Positions 1-9,576 of a stretch of 64,000 nt of DNA are shown here, piece by piece. The first letter of the stretch is position 1. Each line of letters begins with the position of its first letter. The notes under the pieces are model-generated. The model worked only from the letters and a program-made list of their open reading frames with translations, made no database searches and was not told the DNA's origin. Source of the DNA: Sneathiella marina (GTDB lineage Bacteria; Pseudomonadota; Alphaproteobacteria; Sneathiellales; Sneathiellaceae); the NCBI RefSeq assembly GCF_023746535.1, contig NZ_CP098747.1:4003216-4067215 (forward strand), given 5' to 3'. The position numbers and the translations under genes were made by a program.

Positions 1-1254
1 AAATGTCTCAGATCCTCGCGTTACATTTGCCGTTCCCTTAACGACAATCCAATGTTCCGCCCGGTGAAAATGCTTTTGGAGCGATAGCTTGCCTCCCGGC
101 TTTACGGAAATGCGCTTGACCTGATGCCGGCTACCCAAATCAAGTGTCTCATAATCACCCCAGGGCCGGTACATTCGCAGATTTTCCACGACTTCAATTC
201 TCTCGTCTGATCTTAACTGTTCAACGAGCTGCTTAACCTGAGATACATTATTTCGATCGACAACCAGCAATGCATCCTTTGTGGACACTACAATTAGATT
301 TTCACATCCAATAAGTGCCATAAGCCGCCCGTCGCCATGAACGTAACAGTTTTTTGAGCCCATGATATAGGCCTCTTGGTTCGAAGCATTTCCTTGTTTA
401 TCTTTTTTGGATAGGTCCCAAATGGACTCCCAGGTCCCCACATCCGACCAGTCAAATCCAGCGCGAACCACTGCGGTGACATTGGTTTTTTCCATCACCG
501 CATAATCGATGGATAGTTTTGGGCATTGAGAAAAAGACGTTTCATCGAGCCGGAGAAAGTCCAGGTCAATTTTCGCGTTTGCGACTGATTTACCGGCAAC
601 ATCCAGCAATTTAGGACAATGTGTCTGCATTTCAGTTAGCATAGTTTTCGCGGAAAACATGAAATTGCCCGAATTCCATAGAAATCCGTTTGCCAGATAC
701 TTCTCGGCTAGTTTTTTATCCGGCTTTTCCACAAACTGTTTTACAGAATATCCGTTTTTATCAATTGGCTGGTTCTCATCCATTTGAATATAACCAAATT
801 CACTGGAGGGCTCATGTGGCTCTATTCCAAAGGTTGTAATATGGCCAAGCGCTGAAATTTTTGCGGCTTCCTTTACGGTTTTTCGAAATTCGGCAAGGTT
901 GTTCACGACATGATCCGATGCAAGAACCAACAGCATCGTGTCCGGATCCTCTTCATTTGCCAGAATAGCGGCAACCGCAATTGCAGCTGCTGAATCGCGC
1001 GGCTCGGGCTCCAGAACAATCTGTGCTTTCGTGCCCAGTTTTTCCACAGCCTCACCAATCAAAAACCTGTGCTGCTGATTTGCAATAATCAGTGGGGATA
1101 AAAAAAGTTTGTCGTCGGCAATTCGTTCAAGTGTCATTTCAAACGTTGTACGGCCGTCAACCAAAGGCACAAAGGGTTTTGGCAAACACGCGCGAGAAAC
1201 AGGCCATAACCGAGTAGCGGACCCACCGCATAAAATGACTGGTCTTATTTTCAT
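1..1254 (-). CDS. manC: Mannose-1-phosphate guanylyltransferase / mannose-6-phosphate isomerase, 3' end outside window
   Basis: The reading frame runs from an ATG at 1254 to the left edge without a stop, so 418 residues are visible and roughly the last 50 of a usual ~470-residue ManC/AlgA are missing. The N-terminal pyrophosphorylase signature appears as LCGGSATRLWPVSR (Ala where Gly is more usual), followed by PKPF, and FVEKPD lies in the middle of the domain. A C-terminal cupin part begins near RPWGDYETL and includes the metal-site-like HFHRAEHW. The enzyme makes GDP-mannose from mannose-1-phosphate and GTP; the cupin domain interconverts fructose-6-phosphate and mannose-6-phosphate. Its position at the edge of an EPS cluster suggests that it supplies GDP-mannose to that polymer. 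Confidence 0.93.
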   Translation of the reverse strand, partial: MKIRPVILCGGSATRLWPVSRACLPKPFVPLVDGRTTFEMTLERIADDKLFLSPLIIANQQHRFLIGEAVEKLGTKAQIVLEPEPRDSAAAIAVAAILANEEDPDTMLLVLASDHVVNNLAEFRKTVKEAAKISALGHITTFGIEPHEPSSEFGYIQMDENQPIDKNGYSVKQFVEKPDKKLAEKYLANGFLWNSGNFMFSAKTMLTEMQTHCPKLLDVAGKSVANAKIDLDFLRLDETSFSQCPKLSIDYAVMEKTNVTAVVRAGFDWSDVGTWESIWDLSKKDKQGNASNQEAYIMGSKNCYVHGDGRLMALIGCENLIVVSTKDALLVVDRNNVSQVKQLVEQLRSDERIEVVENLRMYRPWGDYETLDLGSRHQVKRISVKPGGKLSLQKHFHRAEHWIVVKGTANVTRGSETF

Positions 1255-1683
1255 GGAACTAGAAACCCTTGCTCATATTTCTTGTAAGCGATGCGGTAAA
1301 ATAGCTAAGCCTCGATAAATCCATACAATTTAAAGTCGCTTCCACCTACTGACTGATTTAAGAAGATAGAATATGTTCATCTTTCTCCAACATTACAAAT
1401 AGACAGCAAACCTACATATTTAGTTAATTTTTGCCAAATATGTTTCACCTTCTATGTGAGCCGAAGCCAGGCGAAAAAATTCAAAAAACAATAAAACCTT
1501 ACCGTGATATAACTGAAAATCACCCCAAGCGAAGGGTATCAATTTAGATTTTCTGTTTCACTCGTTTGACTAATAGAATTCTTACACATTCCAACACCAT
1601 CCTATATGTACTATCAGATGCTATCATAAGAACCTGGCTCTTGTTAATATATCGTGTTCTTTCAAACAAGATCTTCTCTTACT
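1255..1683. other. AT-rich intergenic gap, no gene
   Basis: These 429 bases separate manC from the flippase, both read leftward. I see no convincing open frame, RNA gene or strong terminator. On the minus strand a TTGGCA-N17-TAGGTT arrangement near 1410-1437 could be a promoter for manC, but the match is weak. Confidence 0.4.
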
Positions 1684-3168
1684 CTATATTCCTTTTGAGA
1701 AGAACCGATTGCTTGCTGTTTTTAAAATGCCTGTAAAAATATTAAATATGTAAGTATCCAGTAATAACAGCGTAATAATTGCAATTCCCCCTGATCCAAA
1801 GCCACTCAAAACAAACCGAGCAAAAAGATCCCATGATTCCGGAATTAAATAATTCAATAGAACATAACCACTCGCCAGCCCGGCTAAAAATGAAGATAAT
1901 GGTGCAAATAGTAACTTGGAAAGATATCCGGGTGGAAATTTCACGGTCCAATTGATAAGTAAAAAATTAGCGGGAACATTTATTACAACAAAAACCAACG
2001 CGCGCATTCCCGCCAACGCAGCTAGTTGGTATTCGACGGCTTCATCTCGGAAAAAATGGGCTACTACAATGAAAGATACAACGCTTGTGCAAGTTGTTCC
2101 CCATGTTAAAGCAGCCCCTATTCCTGGCTTTCCAATTGCCTGCAATAGATAAGGGGTGAGTATAGAAAATGACTGCACGGCTCCGACAACACATAACATG
2201 ATCAAGCCTAGCCAGGCCACCGCCCACTCATCCCCCAAAATCTCCAAAACAACGGATGACATTCCACCCAGCACGCCTAGAATTGGAAATGATAATCCTG
2301 CACTCAATCGGATACACTTCTCAACAATTTGCGCCAATTTTGCAGTATCATTTTGATGCTGTGAGGCGTATGGCAGTATAAAAACGGCAATTGAACGGGA
2401 AAGAAGAGAATTTACGATATCAACCAATCTATCGCAGATCCGGTATAACGCTATCAAGATAGGACCAAAGAGGATTCCGACTAGAATAGCTTCCATACGT
2501 GACTGCGCAAAACCACCCATCTCGTTTAAAAATGCCCCGCCAGCAAAAGGCAATACATCCTTTAAATATTTCCAGGAAATATCGAACCCAACTGCATACG
2601 GATTGAAAAACCAGGCGAGCGTCATAAAAATCACAACTCCAACCCATTGTTGAACGACTAACGCCCATATTCCATACCCGTTTAACGCCATGTAAACGCC
2701 GATCAATCCACCAAGGATTCCGCCGATTACATGTATATATGTAAGATGCTTGAAATCCATTGCTCTCACTAGCATGCCAAGCGGAAGCGTCGTCAAACCT
2801 TTCAGCAATATTAGCGGCGCCATGGCAATAATGACGTTAGTCACCTCTGGCGTATTATTTATTTTCCCCCAAAATCCCGACGCAGAATAAGCGACAACAG
2901 ACATTAGCAGACACCAGACAATGCTCACCCAGAAAATTGTGTCCAAATGCCCTTTTTGCAAATCTTTTCGTTGAATGATAACTGTGCTGAGAAATTGGCC
3001 CGCCACGATCTGTATAAAGAAAACAAAAATTCCGGCAATTGCAACAATTCCAAAACTTTCGGGGCCCAGTATTGCGGCTAATATAAAAGCCATCACACCG
3101 CTGATTCCGAGCGAAGACATATTCATCGCAAAAGACCAACTGAGAGCCTTCCTGGGATTGCTTGCCAT
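1684..3168 (-). CDS. Wzx-type polysaccharide flippase (MOP superfamily)
   Basis: A 494-residue polytopic membrane protein whose start (Ala-Leu-Ser-Trp-Ser-Phe, then a long hydrophobic stretch) and about 12-14 hydrophobic segments fit the WzxC/TuaB branch of the oligosaccharide flippase family. The conserved early segment LGPESFGIVAIAGIF is typical of this branch. Such proteins move undecaprenyl-pyrophosphate-linked repeat units across the inner membrane. It lies 32 bases downstream of two CelD-like acyltransferase genes and a glycosyltransferase read in the same direction, so it is probably the last gene of that operon. Substrate specificity cannot be read from the sequence. Confidence 0.88.
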   Translation of the reverse strand: MASNPRKALSWSFAMNMSSLGISGVMAFILAAILGPESFGIVAIAGIFVFFIQIVAGQFLSTVIIQRKDLQKGHLDTIFWVSIVWCLLMSVVAYSASGFWGKINNTPEVTNVIIAMAPLILLKGLTTLPLGMLVRAMDFKHLTYIHVIGGILGGLIGVYMALNGYGIWALVVQQWVGVVIFMTLAWFFNPYAVGFDISWKYLKDVLPFAGGAFLNEMGGFAQSRMEAILVGILFGPILIALYRICDRLVDIVNSLLSRSIAVFILPYASQHQNDTAKLAQIVEKCIRLSAGLSFPILGVLGGMSSVVLEILGDEWAVAWLGLIMLCVVGAVQSFSILTPYLLQAIGKPGIGAALTWGTTCTSVVSFIVVAHFFRDEAVEYQLAALAGMRALVFVVINVPANFLLINWTVKFPPGYLSKLLFAPLSSFLAGLASGYVLLNYLIPESWDLFARFVLSGFGSGGIAIITLLLLDTYIFNIFTGILKTASNRFFSKGI

Positions 3169-3200
3169 TTGCTATTTGCTTTCCACGGGAACTTGATTAA

Positions 3201-4496
3201 TCACAACTTAGCCTTGACCCAAAAGGCCCATAGCGGCCTGCTTCGTAATCGGAGCTTAGGAGATAGTTTTTTAAACCAAAGACGATAATAGAAAAAATCC
3301 AGATATTCAGACATCAGCAAATAAATCCTCATCCTCACCCTCGATGAAAATCTTGTAAATATCAGCCTTTTCATCTGATATTCTTTGCCGCCAAGCGCCG
3401 TTTTGTAATCGTAATGCCCCGGACCTGCTTCAGCAAGCTTCAAACCGTCATCTATTAGAAATTCCAGACATTTACCATGTCCTACGCGCCCCAAAGAAAA
3501 TCTCATCATTTCTGGATCCGGATCTCGAGCTGACAATCTCATATAGGATATCTCGCCCAGTTCAAACAAATATGTCATGCATAACGGTTTTTCTTCTGCA
3601 GAAAAATCATGAAATTTAGCCTGCCCCTTAGGCGCCAATTTGCGAACGAGTTCTCTATTAAATTCGAGGCCGTCCGGCCATTCTCCAAAATGACCCAATT
3701 TACCCACATGCTTCCAAAGTTTCGTATGCAAGCTTGCAAAATTGTCAAAAAATTTTACCGCACTTTCCCCTTCAACTATCCGATTCTCAATTTTGAAATC
3801 GTCCGAAAGCAAGCGGTTACTTTTATTGTAACTCCTTCTCGTGCTCTTTCCAAAAGAGTGCAAATACTCGTCAAATGTATCAGGTAAATCGAAAACAGTG
3901 TGGATTCCGACGTCCTTTTTTTCCTGGAAACCAAACTTATTGTCAGAAACCTCATCCCAGTTTTCTATCAATGATAATGGGTTAATTCCTGAAAGAGGCG
4001 AAAGACAGACTGCGTCGATCTTATTGTTGGCGAATAATGAAGAGAGTACTGCCTTCATCACCGGAACTTCAAAACCAGGCTCAATAGGAGGTGAAAGAAC
4101 TGACATCGTCCCGTACGAACCCACAACTCTTACAACTCGTATTGAAATAAAGCCAATTCGAAGGCGTTCAATACAAAACGGCAATACAGCTACTATCTTT
4201 TCCTGTTGGGTGACTACGTAACACTTAATCTCACTGTTTTTTCCGTAAAATTTCAACCAGGTTTGAAGCCAATCAACCACAAAATAAATATCACTGCCAG
4301 CAGCCTCGACAAAGTGGTCCCACTCCTCTTGATATTGGATGAGTTCCTCCACAGACTGCAATATGGTAAGCGAGAGCTGACCGCCTGCAGCAGTATCCTG
4401 ACTAAAATCCATCTTGCTTTGACGGCTCCCGACCAAATGATTGAAATCGCAATCTGTGGATCGCGAGAATTCTATTTTTTGTGGGGTTCGAGCCAT
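3201..4496 (-). CDS. CelD/BcsL-like GNAT acyltransferase, copy 2 of a tandem pair
   Basis: A 431-residue protein of the CelD/BcsL (Acetyltransf_6, FemAB-like) family, soluble, with the core (Leu)-Ser-Leu-Thr-Ile-Leu-Gln near the start and a conserved GHYDYKTALGGKEYQMKR segment near the end. Family members are thought to acylate sugars or cell-surface polymers; the substrate here is unknown. It is a close paralogue of the gene just upstream, and the last 21 residues are identical in both. The ATG at 4496 overlaps the TGA of copy 1 (TGATG), suggesting translational coupling. An alternative ATG at 4412 (MDFSQD) aligns with the start of copy 1. The residues between these two starts correspond to the end of the upstream glycosyltransferase gene read in another frame, so the extension may be an accident of duplication. 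Confidence 0.82.
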   Translation of the reverse strand: MARTPQKIEFSRSTDCDFNHLVGSRQSKMDFSQDTAAGGQLSLTILQSVEELIQYQEEWDHFVEAAGSDIYFVVDWLQTWLKFYGKNSEIKCYVVTQQEKIVAVLPFCIERLRIGFISIRVVRVVGSYGTMSVLSPPIEPGFEVPVMKAVLSSLFANNKIDAVCLSPLSGINPLSLIENWDEVSDNKFGFQEKKDVGIHTVFDLPDTFDEYLHSFGKSTRRSYNKSNRLLSDDFKIENRIVEGESAVKFFDNFASLHTKLWKHVGKLGHFGEWPDGLEFNRELVRKLAPKGQAKFHDFSAEEKPLCMTYLFELGEISYMRLSARDPDPEMMRFSLGRVGHGKCLEFLIDDGLKLAEAGPGHYDYKTALGGKEYQMKRLIFTRFSSRVRMRIYLLMSEYLDFFYYRLWFKKLSPKLRLRSRPLWAFWVKAKL

Positions 4497-5713
4497 CACA
4501 ATTTCGCCTTTACCCAAAAGGCCCATAACGGCCTGCTTCGTAATCGGAGCTTAGGAGATAATTTTTTAAACCAAAGACGATAATAGAAAAAATTTAGATA
4601 TTCAGACATTAACAAATACAGCTTTGTTCTGGCGACAACAGCCAAAGAAGTATTCGTAAATATCAATCTTTTCATCTGAAATTCTTGGCCGCTAAGCGCC
4701 AATTTGTAATCGTAATGGCCCGGCCCGGTTTCCGCGAAATTTTTGCCTTCATTTATTAAAAACTCTAGATTTTTGACGTATCCGATGCGACCCAATGCAA
4801 ATTTCTTTAACTCCTGGCTTGGATCACGCGCTGTTAGCCTTCTGAATGACGATGAGCCCAGTTCAAAACTATAACCGGCACTCAAAAGACGCTCGCCAGC
4901 GGACAATTCAAAAAATTTGATATGTCCCTTGGGCGCCATCGTACGAACAAGCTCTCGATTAAACTCAAGACCATCCGGCCATTCGCCAAAATGACCCAAT
5001 TTACCGACCTGCTTCCAAAGCTTAGTATGAAAATCCACAAAAACATCGAAATAATCTACAGCTTCTTGATCTTCAATAAGTCGATTTTCAACGTCAAACT
5101 TTTTTGACAATGAGCGGTTTGTGTAAAGATATTTCTTTTTCTGGCTTTTGCCCAATGATGTTAAATATTCATCGAACGTGTCCGGCAAATCAAATACAGT
5201 ATGAACCCCCACATCTTTTCTTTCTAACAGATCAATTCTTCCATCAAAAACCTCACTCCAGTTCTCTATTGTAGATAAAGAGCTTAGTCCAGAAAGTGGT
5301 GAAAGACAGACAGCGTCACAATTTCCCGTTGCGAGTAGGTCAGAAACTGCCAATTTTATTACAGGCTCTTCTTTTCCAGCTTGAATTGGGGGAGAAAATA
5401 CAACTATTGTCCCATATGAGCTCACAAATCTTGCTATCCGAATTGAAGCAAACCCAATACGAATGCGCTCAATACAAAAAGGAAGCACAGCAACTATCTG
5501 CTCATTCTGTTTGGCTATATAAAATCTTATTTCACAGGTTTTTCCATAAAATTTCAGCCAAGTTCGAAGCCAGTCGACCAAAAAATAAACATCGCTGCCA
5601 ACAGCTTCGACAAAATGGTCCCATTCTTCCTGATGTAGGATGAGATCTTCAACAGACTGCAATATTGTAAGCGAGAGCTGACTGCTTGCAGTCGTATCTT
5701 GGTCAAAATCCAT
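4496..5713 (-). CDS. CelD/BcsL-like GNAT acyltransferase, copy 1 of a tandem pair
   Basis: A 405-residue soluble protein, paralogous along its length to the following gene, with the same CelD/BcsL fold signals: VDWLRTWLKFYG, VLPFCIERIRIGF, FDLPDTFDEYL, HFGEWPDGLEFNREL and GPGHYDYKLAL. The start is placed at the ATG (5713) two bases before the end of the upstream glycosyltransferase frame, because AAGGAG lies 13 bases upstream. A TTG at 5737 would put that Shine-Dalgarno inside the gene. Likely role: transfer of an acyl group to a sugar of the surface polysaccharide (inferred from family and context). Having two diverged copies suggests two acceptors or positions. Confidence 0.83.
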   Translation of the reverse strand: MDFDQDTTASSQLSLTILQSVEDLILHQEEWDHFVEAVGSDVYFLVDWLRTWLKFYGKTCEIRFYIAKQNEQIVAVLPFCIERIRIGFASIRIARFVSSYGTIVVFSPPIQAGKEEPVIKLAVSDLLATGNCDAVCLSPLSGLSSLSTIENWSEVFDGRIDLLERKDVGVHTVFDLPDTFDEYLTSLGKSQKKKYLYTNRSLSKKFDVENRLIEDQEAVDYFDVFVDFHTKLWKQVGKLGHFGEWPDGLEFNRELVRTMAPKGHIKFFELSAGERLLSAGYSFELGSSSFRRLTARDPSQELKKFALGRIGYVKNLEFLINEGKNFAETGPGHYDYKLALSGQEFQMKRLIFTNTSLAVVARTKLYLLMSEYLNFFYYRLWFKKLSPKLRLRSRPLWAFWVKAKL

Positions 5714-5714
5714 C

Positions 5715-6680
5715 TTACTTCGACGGCTCCTTACCAAACGTATGAAATTTTAACCCTTGTATCGCAAGAAATGCTTTTGTGCGAAATCCTCCTTGCTGAG
5801 TAAAAAGGGATAGAATTACAAACAAAACACTACGCATAAGCATCGAGGCAAAATATAAAAACCTAAATTCTAAATAGCCAAGTAGTCCGTAGTATTTTCG
5901 CGCATAAATCAATTTACTTTTCTGAAGCTGTACATACATTTTAGCAAGTATTTGATCTGTGCTCTTATTCCCACCATCCCTATGAACAACATGTGTTAAT
6001 GGTGTGAAAACGCACCTATACCCATGGGCTCGGATACGACGGCACCAATCCGCCTCTTCAGCATAAACAAAGAAATCATCATCCATACCACCGACCTCTT
6101 CAAGCACCTTTCTGGGGACAAGCATGAACATTCCCGAAACGACATCCACTTCCATTTCCGTACGGCGATCCCACCAATAATAATGTGGCTTACCCCAGAA
6201 CCGGCTCGATTTCGAAACTCGAGCCAACCCGGTTAGCACCAAAAACGTGCTCCAGACAGTCATGTCGCTAAAGCATGTATTTTGAATTACGTTTTCAGAT
6301 TCAAAAACTTGACATCCACCGCAGCCAATAGAAGAATCTTGCTGTATCCACTGAAGCATTTTATCAATTGCGTTGTCTACAACCAGAGTATCGGGATTTA
6401 ACAGAAGTACATATTCACCTTGCGATACTGCCAGAGCCTGATTATTTGCAGCAGCGAATCCTCTGTTGCTATCATTTGCAATGATTTTTACGGAACTAAA
6501 CTTGTCCTTTATGGCATCTACCGAACCATCAGAGCTATCATTGTCGACAACAATAATTTCATAAGTTGATCGTGTTTGTTCGATAATCGATCCTATGCAA
6601 TCTAGGACCATATCGCGTACGTTCCAATTTACTATTATTACTGACACTAATGGTTTCATTTTCCGGGCTTTCGCGATCAT
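5715..6680 (-). CDS. Family 2 glycosyltransferase
   Basis: About 321 residues with a GT-A fold of the WbbL-like GT2 group: VSVIIVNWNVRD at the start, IIVVDNDSSDGS, the nucleotide-sugar/metal motif around LLNPDTLVVD, and an EEADWCRRIRAHGYR segment typical of rhamnosyltransferase-type members. Hydrophobic stretches near residues 270-295 suggest membrane contact. It probably adds one sugar to the lipid-linked EPS repeat unit in the cytoplasm. Start choice is uncertain: ATG at 6680 has GGTGGA seven bases upstream, a GTG at 6689 lies in frame, and the family core begins at the ATG at 6659. It heads the operon glycosyltransferase-CelD1-CelD2-flippase. Confidence 0.88.
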   Translation of the reverse strand: MIAKARKMKPLVSVIIVNWNVRDMVLDCIGSIIEQTRSTYEIIVVDNDSSDGSVDAIKDKFSSVKIIANDSNRGFAAANNQALAVSQGEYVLLLNPDTLVVDNAIDKMLQWIQQDSSIGCGGCQVFESENVIQNTCFSDMTVWSTFLVLTGLARVSKSSRFWGKPHYYWWDRRTEMEVDVVSGMFMLVPRKVLEEVGGMDDDFFVYAEEADWCRRIRAHGYRCVFTPLTHVVHRDGGNKSTDQILAKMYVQLQKSKLIYARKYYGLLGYLEFRFLYFASMLMRSVLFVILSLFTQQGGFRTKAFLAIQGLKFHTFGKEPSK

Positions 6681-7220
6681 AAATTCCACCGGAATCCAGT
6701 TTCCGGTATTTCTCTATACCCCGAGGAGTATTTCGGGACCATATTTCAACATTGTAAATTATTCGTTATTTTAACTAAAATAGAATTTGTTTAATTTGTC
6801 TGTGTAGCTGAAATTACTAAGAAATTTACATCCGGCGACGAGAGACGAAAGTGATACGCTCTAATAGAGATCCGAAGTATGATCTTGACCGGCTTCGATG
6901 TTGAACTTCACGACCAATTGCTATCTGACTCCTATATTTTCGATATCGCTTTTAGCCATTTACTTATCAATTTTTTGATTTTAATTTAACTTTTATTAAA
7001 GTTTTTTTGCCAAATTGGAATGTCATTGGTTCTTTGTTTGGCGAGGGCACATTTGCGAAGCCAAAAGTGTAGAAATAAGGCGATGAGGAACCATGTTGTA
7101 AGCTCTGTAAAATCAATTTTGACCTGCAGCGAAGATGGAAGTGATCTGATTAACGGGCGCAAGTCTAAATCAAAGCAAGGATTAATTGCCATCTAGTTTT
7201 CTAACTTAAGGATTGTTTTA
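6681..7220. other. Divergent intergenic region, no supported gene
   Basis: About 540 AT-rich bases between the leftward glycosyltransferase operon and the rightward O-acyltransferase, so promoters for both must lie here. A 68-codon frame on the minus strand (6986-7192) has no recognisable family and no clear ribosome site, so I do not call it. AAGGA at 7208-7212 is the ribosome site of the next gene. Confidence 0.5.
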
Positions 7221-9242
7221 TTGAAATATCGTGCCGAAATTGACGGTTTGCGAGCACTTGCCGTCATCCCCGTTATTCTCTTTCATGCAGGATTTAAACT
7301 CTTTAGCGGCGGATTTGTAGGTGTAGACGTGTTTTTCGTTATCAGTGGCTATCTGATAACAACAATTCTTATTGATGATATTGAGAACAATCGCTTCAGC
7401 ATTGTTAACTTTTATGAAAGAAGAGCGCGGCGAATACTCCCCGCTCTATTTTTTGTGATGCTGTGCTGCTTACCATTTGCTTGGATGTGGATGCTTCCAA
7501 ATCAAATGAAGGATTTTTCGAAAAGTCTCATAGCTGTCAGTCTTTTTGTTTCCAATATTCAATTTTGGCGTGAAAGTGGGTATTTTGATACTGCCGCCGA
7601 AGAAAAGCCCCTACTCCATACTTGGAGTTTGGCTGTTGAGGAGCAATATTACGTTCTTTTTCCAATATTTCTTTTTTTAGCCTGGAAATTTGGTAAGAAA
7701 AGTGTGTTTTGGATGATTGTCGCATTTGCGGCAATCAGTCTTGTATTAAGTGAATGGGGCTGGCGAAACTATGCAACGGCAAATTTTTATCTCGCTCCAA
7801 CTCGTGTCTGGGAACTGTTCGCCGGTTCCATAGCAGCCTTCATCGTACAAAGTCGAGGCGTCAGAAAAAATAATATTCTCTCACTTTTAGGGCTTTCTGC
7901 AGTCGTTTTTTCCATATTTGTATTTGATGAAAGCACTCCGTTTCCAAGTGTTTACTCTATAGTACCTGTCTTTGGCGTAGTTCTTTTAGTATTGTTTGCA
8001 GACAAGGAGACGATTGCAGCAAAGCTGCTCAGCACAAAAATCTTTGTTGGCATTGGTCTAATTAGTTACAGCGCTTATCTATGGCATCAGCCTTTATTTG
8101 CATTTGCTCGAATTCGGCAAATCGAACCTCCCAGCGATGTGTTGATGTTGGGGCTTACTGTTTCATCCTTGGTATTAGCGTATTTCAGCTGGTTATGGGT
8201 TGAACATCCTTTTAGACAAAAATCAAAAGTTAACCGTCAGAATATATTTCTATTTTCACTTATAGGAATAGTTTCATTCTGTGCAATTGGCGCTTATGGA
8301 ATTTTCAAGGATGGGTACCTTAACAAGGGTTTTGTATATGCACCTAACATTGAGTATGCATCGATGAGCGAGAAAATACTTAAAGTAGGAGATGTTTGTA
8401 TCCCTGAGTTTGTACAAGGATTGAAATGGACAAAAGAATGTGAATTTGGTGATACTCAAGCGGATAAGACAATTGTACTTATTGGTGATTCACATATTCA
8501 AGCACTTTCCTGGTCACTTGATGAGCTCTTCAAGAAAAATAATATAAAAGGGATCTCCATAGAACTCGATGGATGCGAACCTATTCCTTACATGAGAGTA
8601 GACAAAAATACATCTGTTAGTAATTGCAACGAACGGTTTGACGAATTTCTGAAACATGTTGATTCCAAAGAATCTGATGTAATTTTGTTAAATCGTTGGA
8701 GTTATCGGCTGTATCCTATCGAAGGCTTGATTGTAGAGATGCCATACAAGGGTAGCGAAGGACATGTTGAAAGTGATGTCAAATATTTCGAAAGTGATGT
8801 CTTGGTAAATGGTGAATTTTTCCGCGACGCTGACACGAAGGGGGCATTCCTAAAGAAATATGTTGAGAAGATTGCTGAAGTGTCGAAATCGCTCTTTCTA
8901 GTCTATTCTATCCCGGAAACCGGGATTAATGTAGAGAAGCTCAATCGCTTCCACTATGGCAGCAACAATACTGTCCTCGATGAAATATCGATTCCCTATG
9001 GTGATTACACAAAGCGAAACAAATTTGTCGCCGAAGTTTTTGAGAGAATTGAAAATTCAAATATAGTTCGTATCTATCCGGCAAATTTACTATGCAACAC
9101 TTATATTGATGGAAGATGTGCTGTTCAGATAGATGGTGTTCCCATTTACTATGATGATGATCATCTTTCAAAAACAGGAGCAGATATTCTTGTTGAAGAG
9201 ATTATTTCTAATTCAAACTGGACCCAGCCCTTCACCAAGTAA
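7221..9242 (+). CDS. OafA/YrhL-type O-acyltransferase with C-terminal SGNH domain
   Basis: A 673-residue integral membrane protein. Residues 1-350 are the acyltransferase-3 domain: RAEIDGLRALAVIPVILFHA with the catalytic His, GGFVGVDVFFVISGYLI, RRARRILPALF and HTWSLAVEEQYY. Residues about 410-670 are a periplasmic SGNH domain with the nucleophile block GDSH and a C-terminal YDDDHLSKTGA carrying the Asp/His of the triad. This two-domain form acetylates surface polysaccharide: the membrane part passes an acetyl group across the membrane and the SGNH part transfers it. The start is TTG, supported by AAGGA eight bases upstream; no in-frame ATG gives a complete first motif. Single gene, read opposite to its left neighbour. 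Confidence 0.92.
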   Translation: MKYRAEIDGLRALAVIPVILFHAGFKLFSGGFVGVDVFFVISGYLITTILIDDIENNRFSIVNFYERRARRILPALFFVMLCCLPFAWMWMLPNQMKDFSKSLIAVSLFVSNIQFWRESGYFDTAAEEKPLLHTWSLAVEEQYYVLFPIFLFLAWKFGKKSVFWMIVAFAAISLVLSEWGWRNYATANFYLAPTRVWELFAGSIAAFIVQSRGVRKNNILSLLGLSAVVFSIFVFDESTPFPSVYSIVPVFGVVLLVLFADKETIAAKLLSTKIFVGIGLISYSAYLWHQPLFAFARIRQIEPPSDVLMLGLTVSSLVLAYFSWLWVEHPFRQKSKVNRQNIFLFSLIGIVSFCAIGAYGIFKDGYLNKGFVYAPNIEYASMSEKILKVGDVCIPEFVQGLKWTKECEFGDTQADKTIVLIGDSHIQALSWSLDELFKKNNIKGISIELDGCEPIPYMRVDKNTSVSNCNERFDEFLKHVDSKESDVILLNRWSYRLYPIEGLIVEMPYKGSEGHVESDVKYFESDVLVNGEFFRDADTKGAFLKKYVEKIAEVSKSLFLVYSIPETGINVEKLNRFHYGSNNTVLDEISIPYGDYTKRNKFVAEVFERIENSNIVRIYPANLLCNTYIDGRCAVQIDGVPIYYDDDHLSKTGADILVEEIISNSNWTQPFTK

Positions 9243-9576
9243 ATGATTTCGAAGTTAGCTTGAGTTGAGGAGAAATCCGACTCCTCACTGATGCCCGTCA
9301 GCATTCGCAAGATATAATATTGAGTTTGCAAAAGGTCGAACATTATACCCATGCGATAAAATCCCGAATTTTTCCTGAACCCGCCAAAATTTTGATCAAA
9401 CGGCCGCAAATTTTTTAATAAAACAAAACGTGCCAAACGCTAAACATTTGAAGCATGGCGCTTGCAAATCGACCATACTGCCGCATAATATTAACACTTT
9501 GGCGGACCAAAGACACTCTTAGTTAAGCAATCGTCTGTCTCAAAAACACTGGCTTTGAATTGGAGGGATAAGTTCC
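9243..9576. other. Intergenic gap with a short inverted repeat, no gene
   Basis: The stretch holds a 7-bp inverted repeat (TGAGGAG with CTCCTCA, about 9265-9286) soon after the acyltransferase stop, without a T-run, so it is at best a weak terminator. GGAGGG at 9562-9567 is the ribosome site of the next gene. No convincing reading frame is seen. Confidence 0.4.

Larger units (their letters stand above)
3201..5785 (-). repeat. Tandem duplication of a ~1.29-kb unit carrying a CelD-like gene
   Basis: Units about 3201-4490 and 4496-5785 align over their whole length, with near identity at the 3' ends and clear divergence elsewhere. The upstream unit contains the last ~70 bases of the glycosyltransferase gene. 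Its relic is visible in the downstream unit at about 4413-4485, out of frame but recognisable (shared tttggt, ggagccgtc and aagatggatttt). The duplication breakpoint therefore lay inside the end of the glycosyltransferase gene. Divergence implies that the event is not recent. Confidence 0.75.

Noticed and set aside
6986..7192. 68-codon minus-strand frame between the glycosyltransferase and the O-acyltransferase
   Set aside because: No recognised family, weak start context, and it lies in a region expected to hold promoters. A decayed mobile element is possible but I could not assemble one.
9161..9436. 91-codon minus-strand frame overlapping the O-acyltransferase end
   Set aside because: It overlaps a well-supported gene on the other strand and has no recognisable domain.
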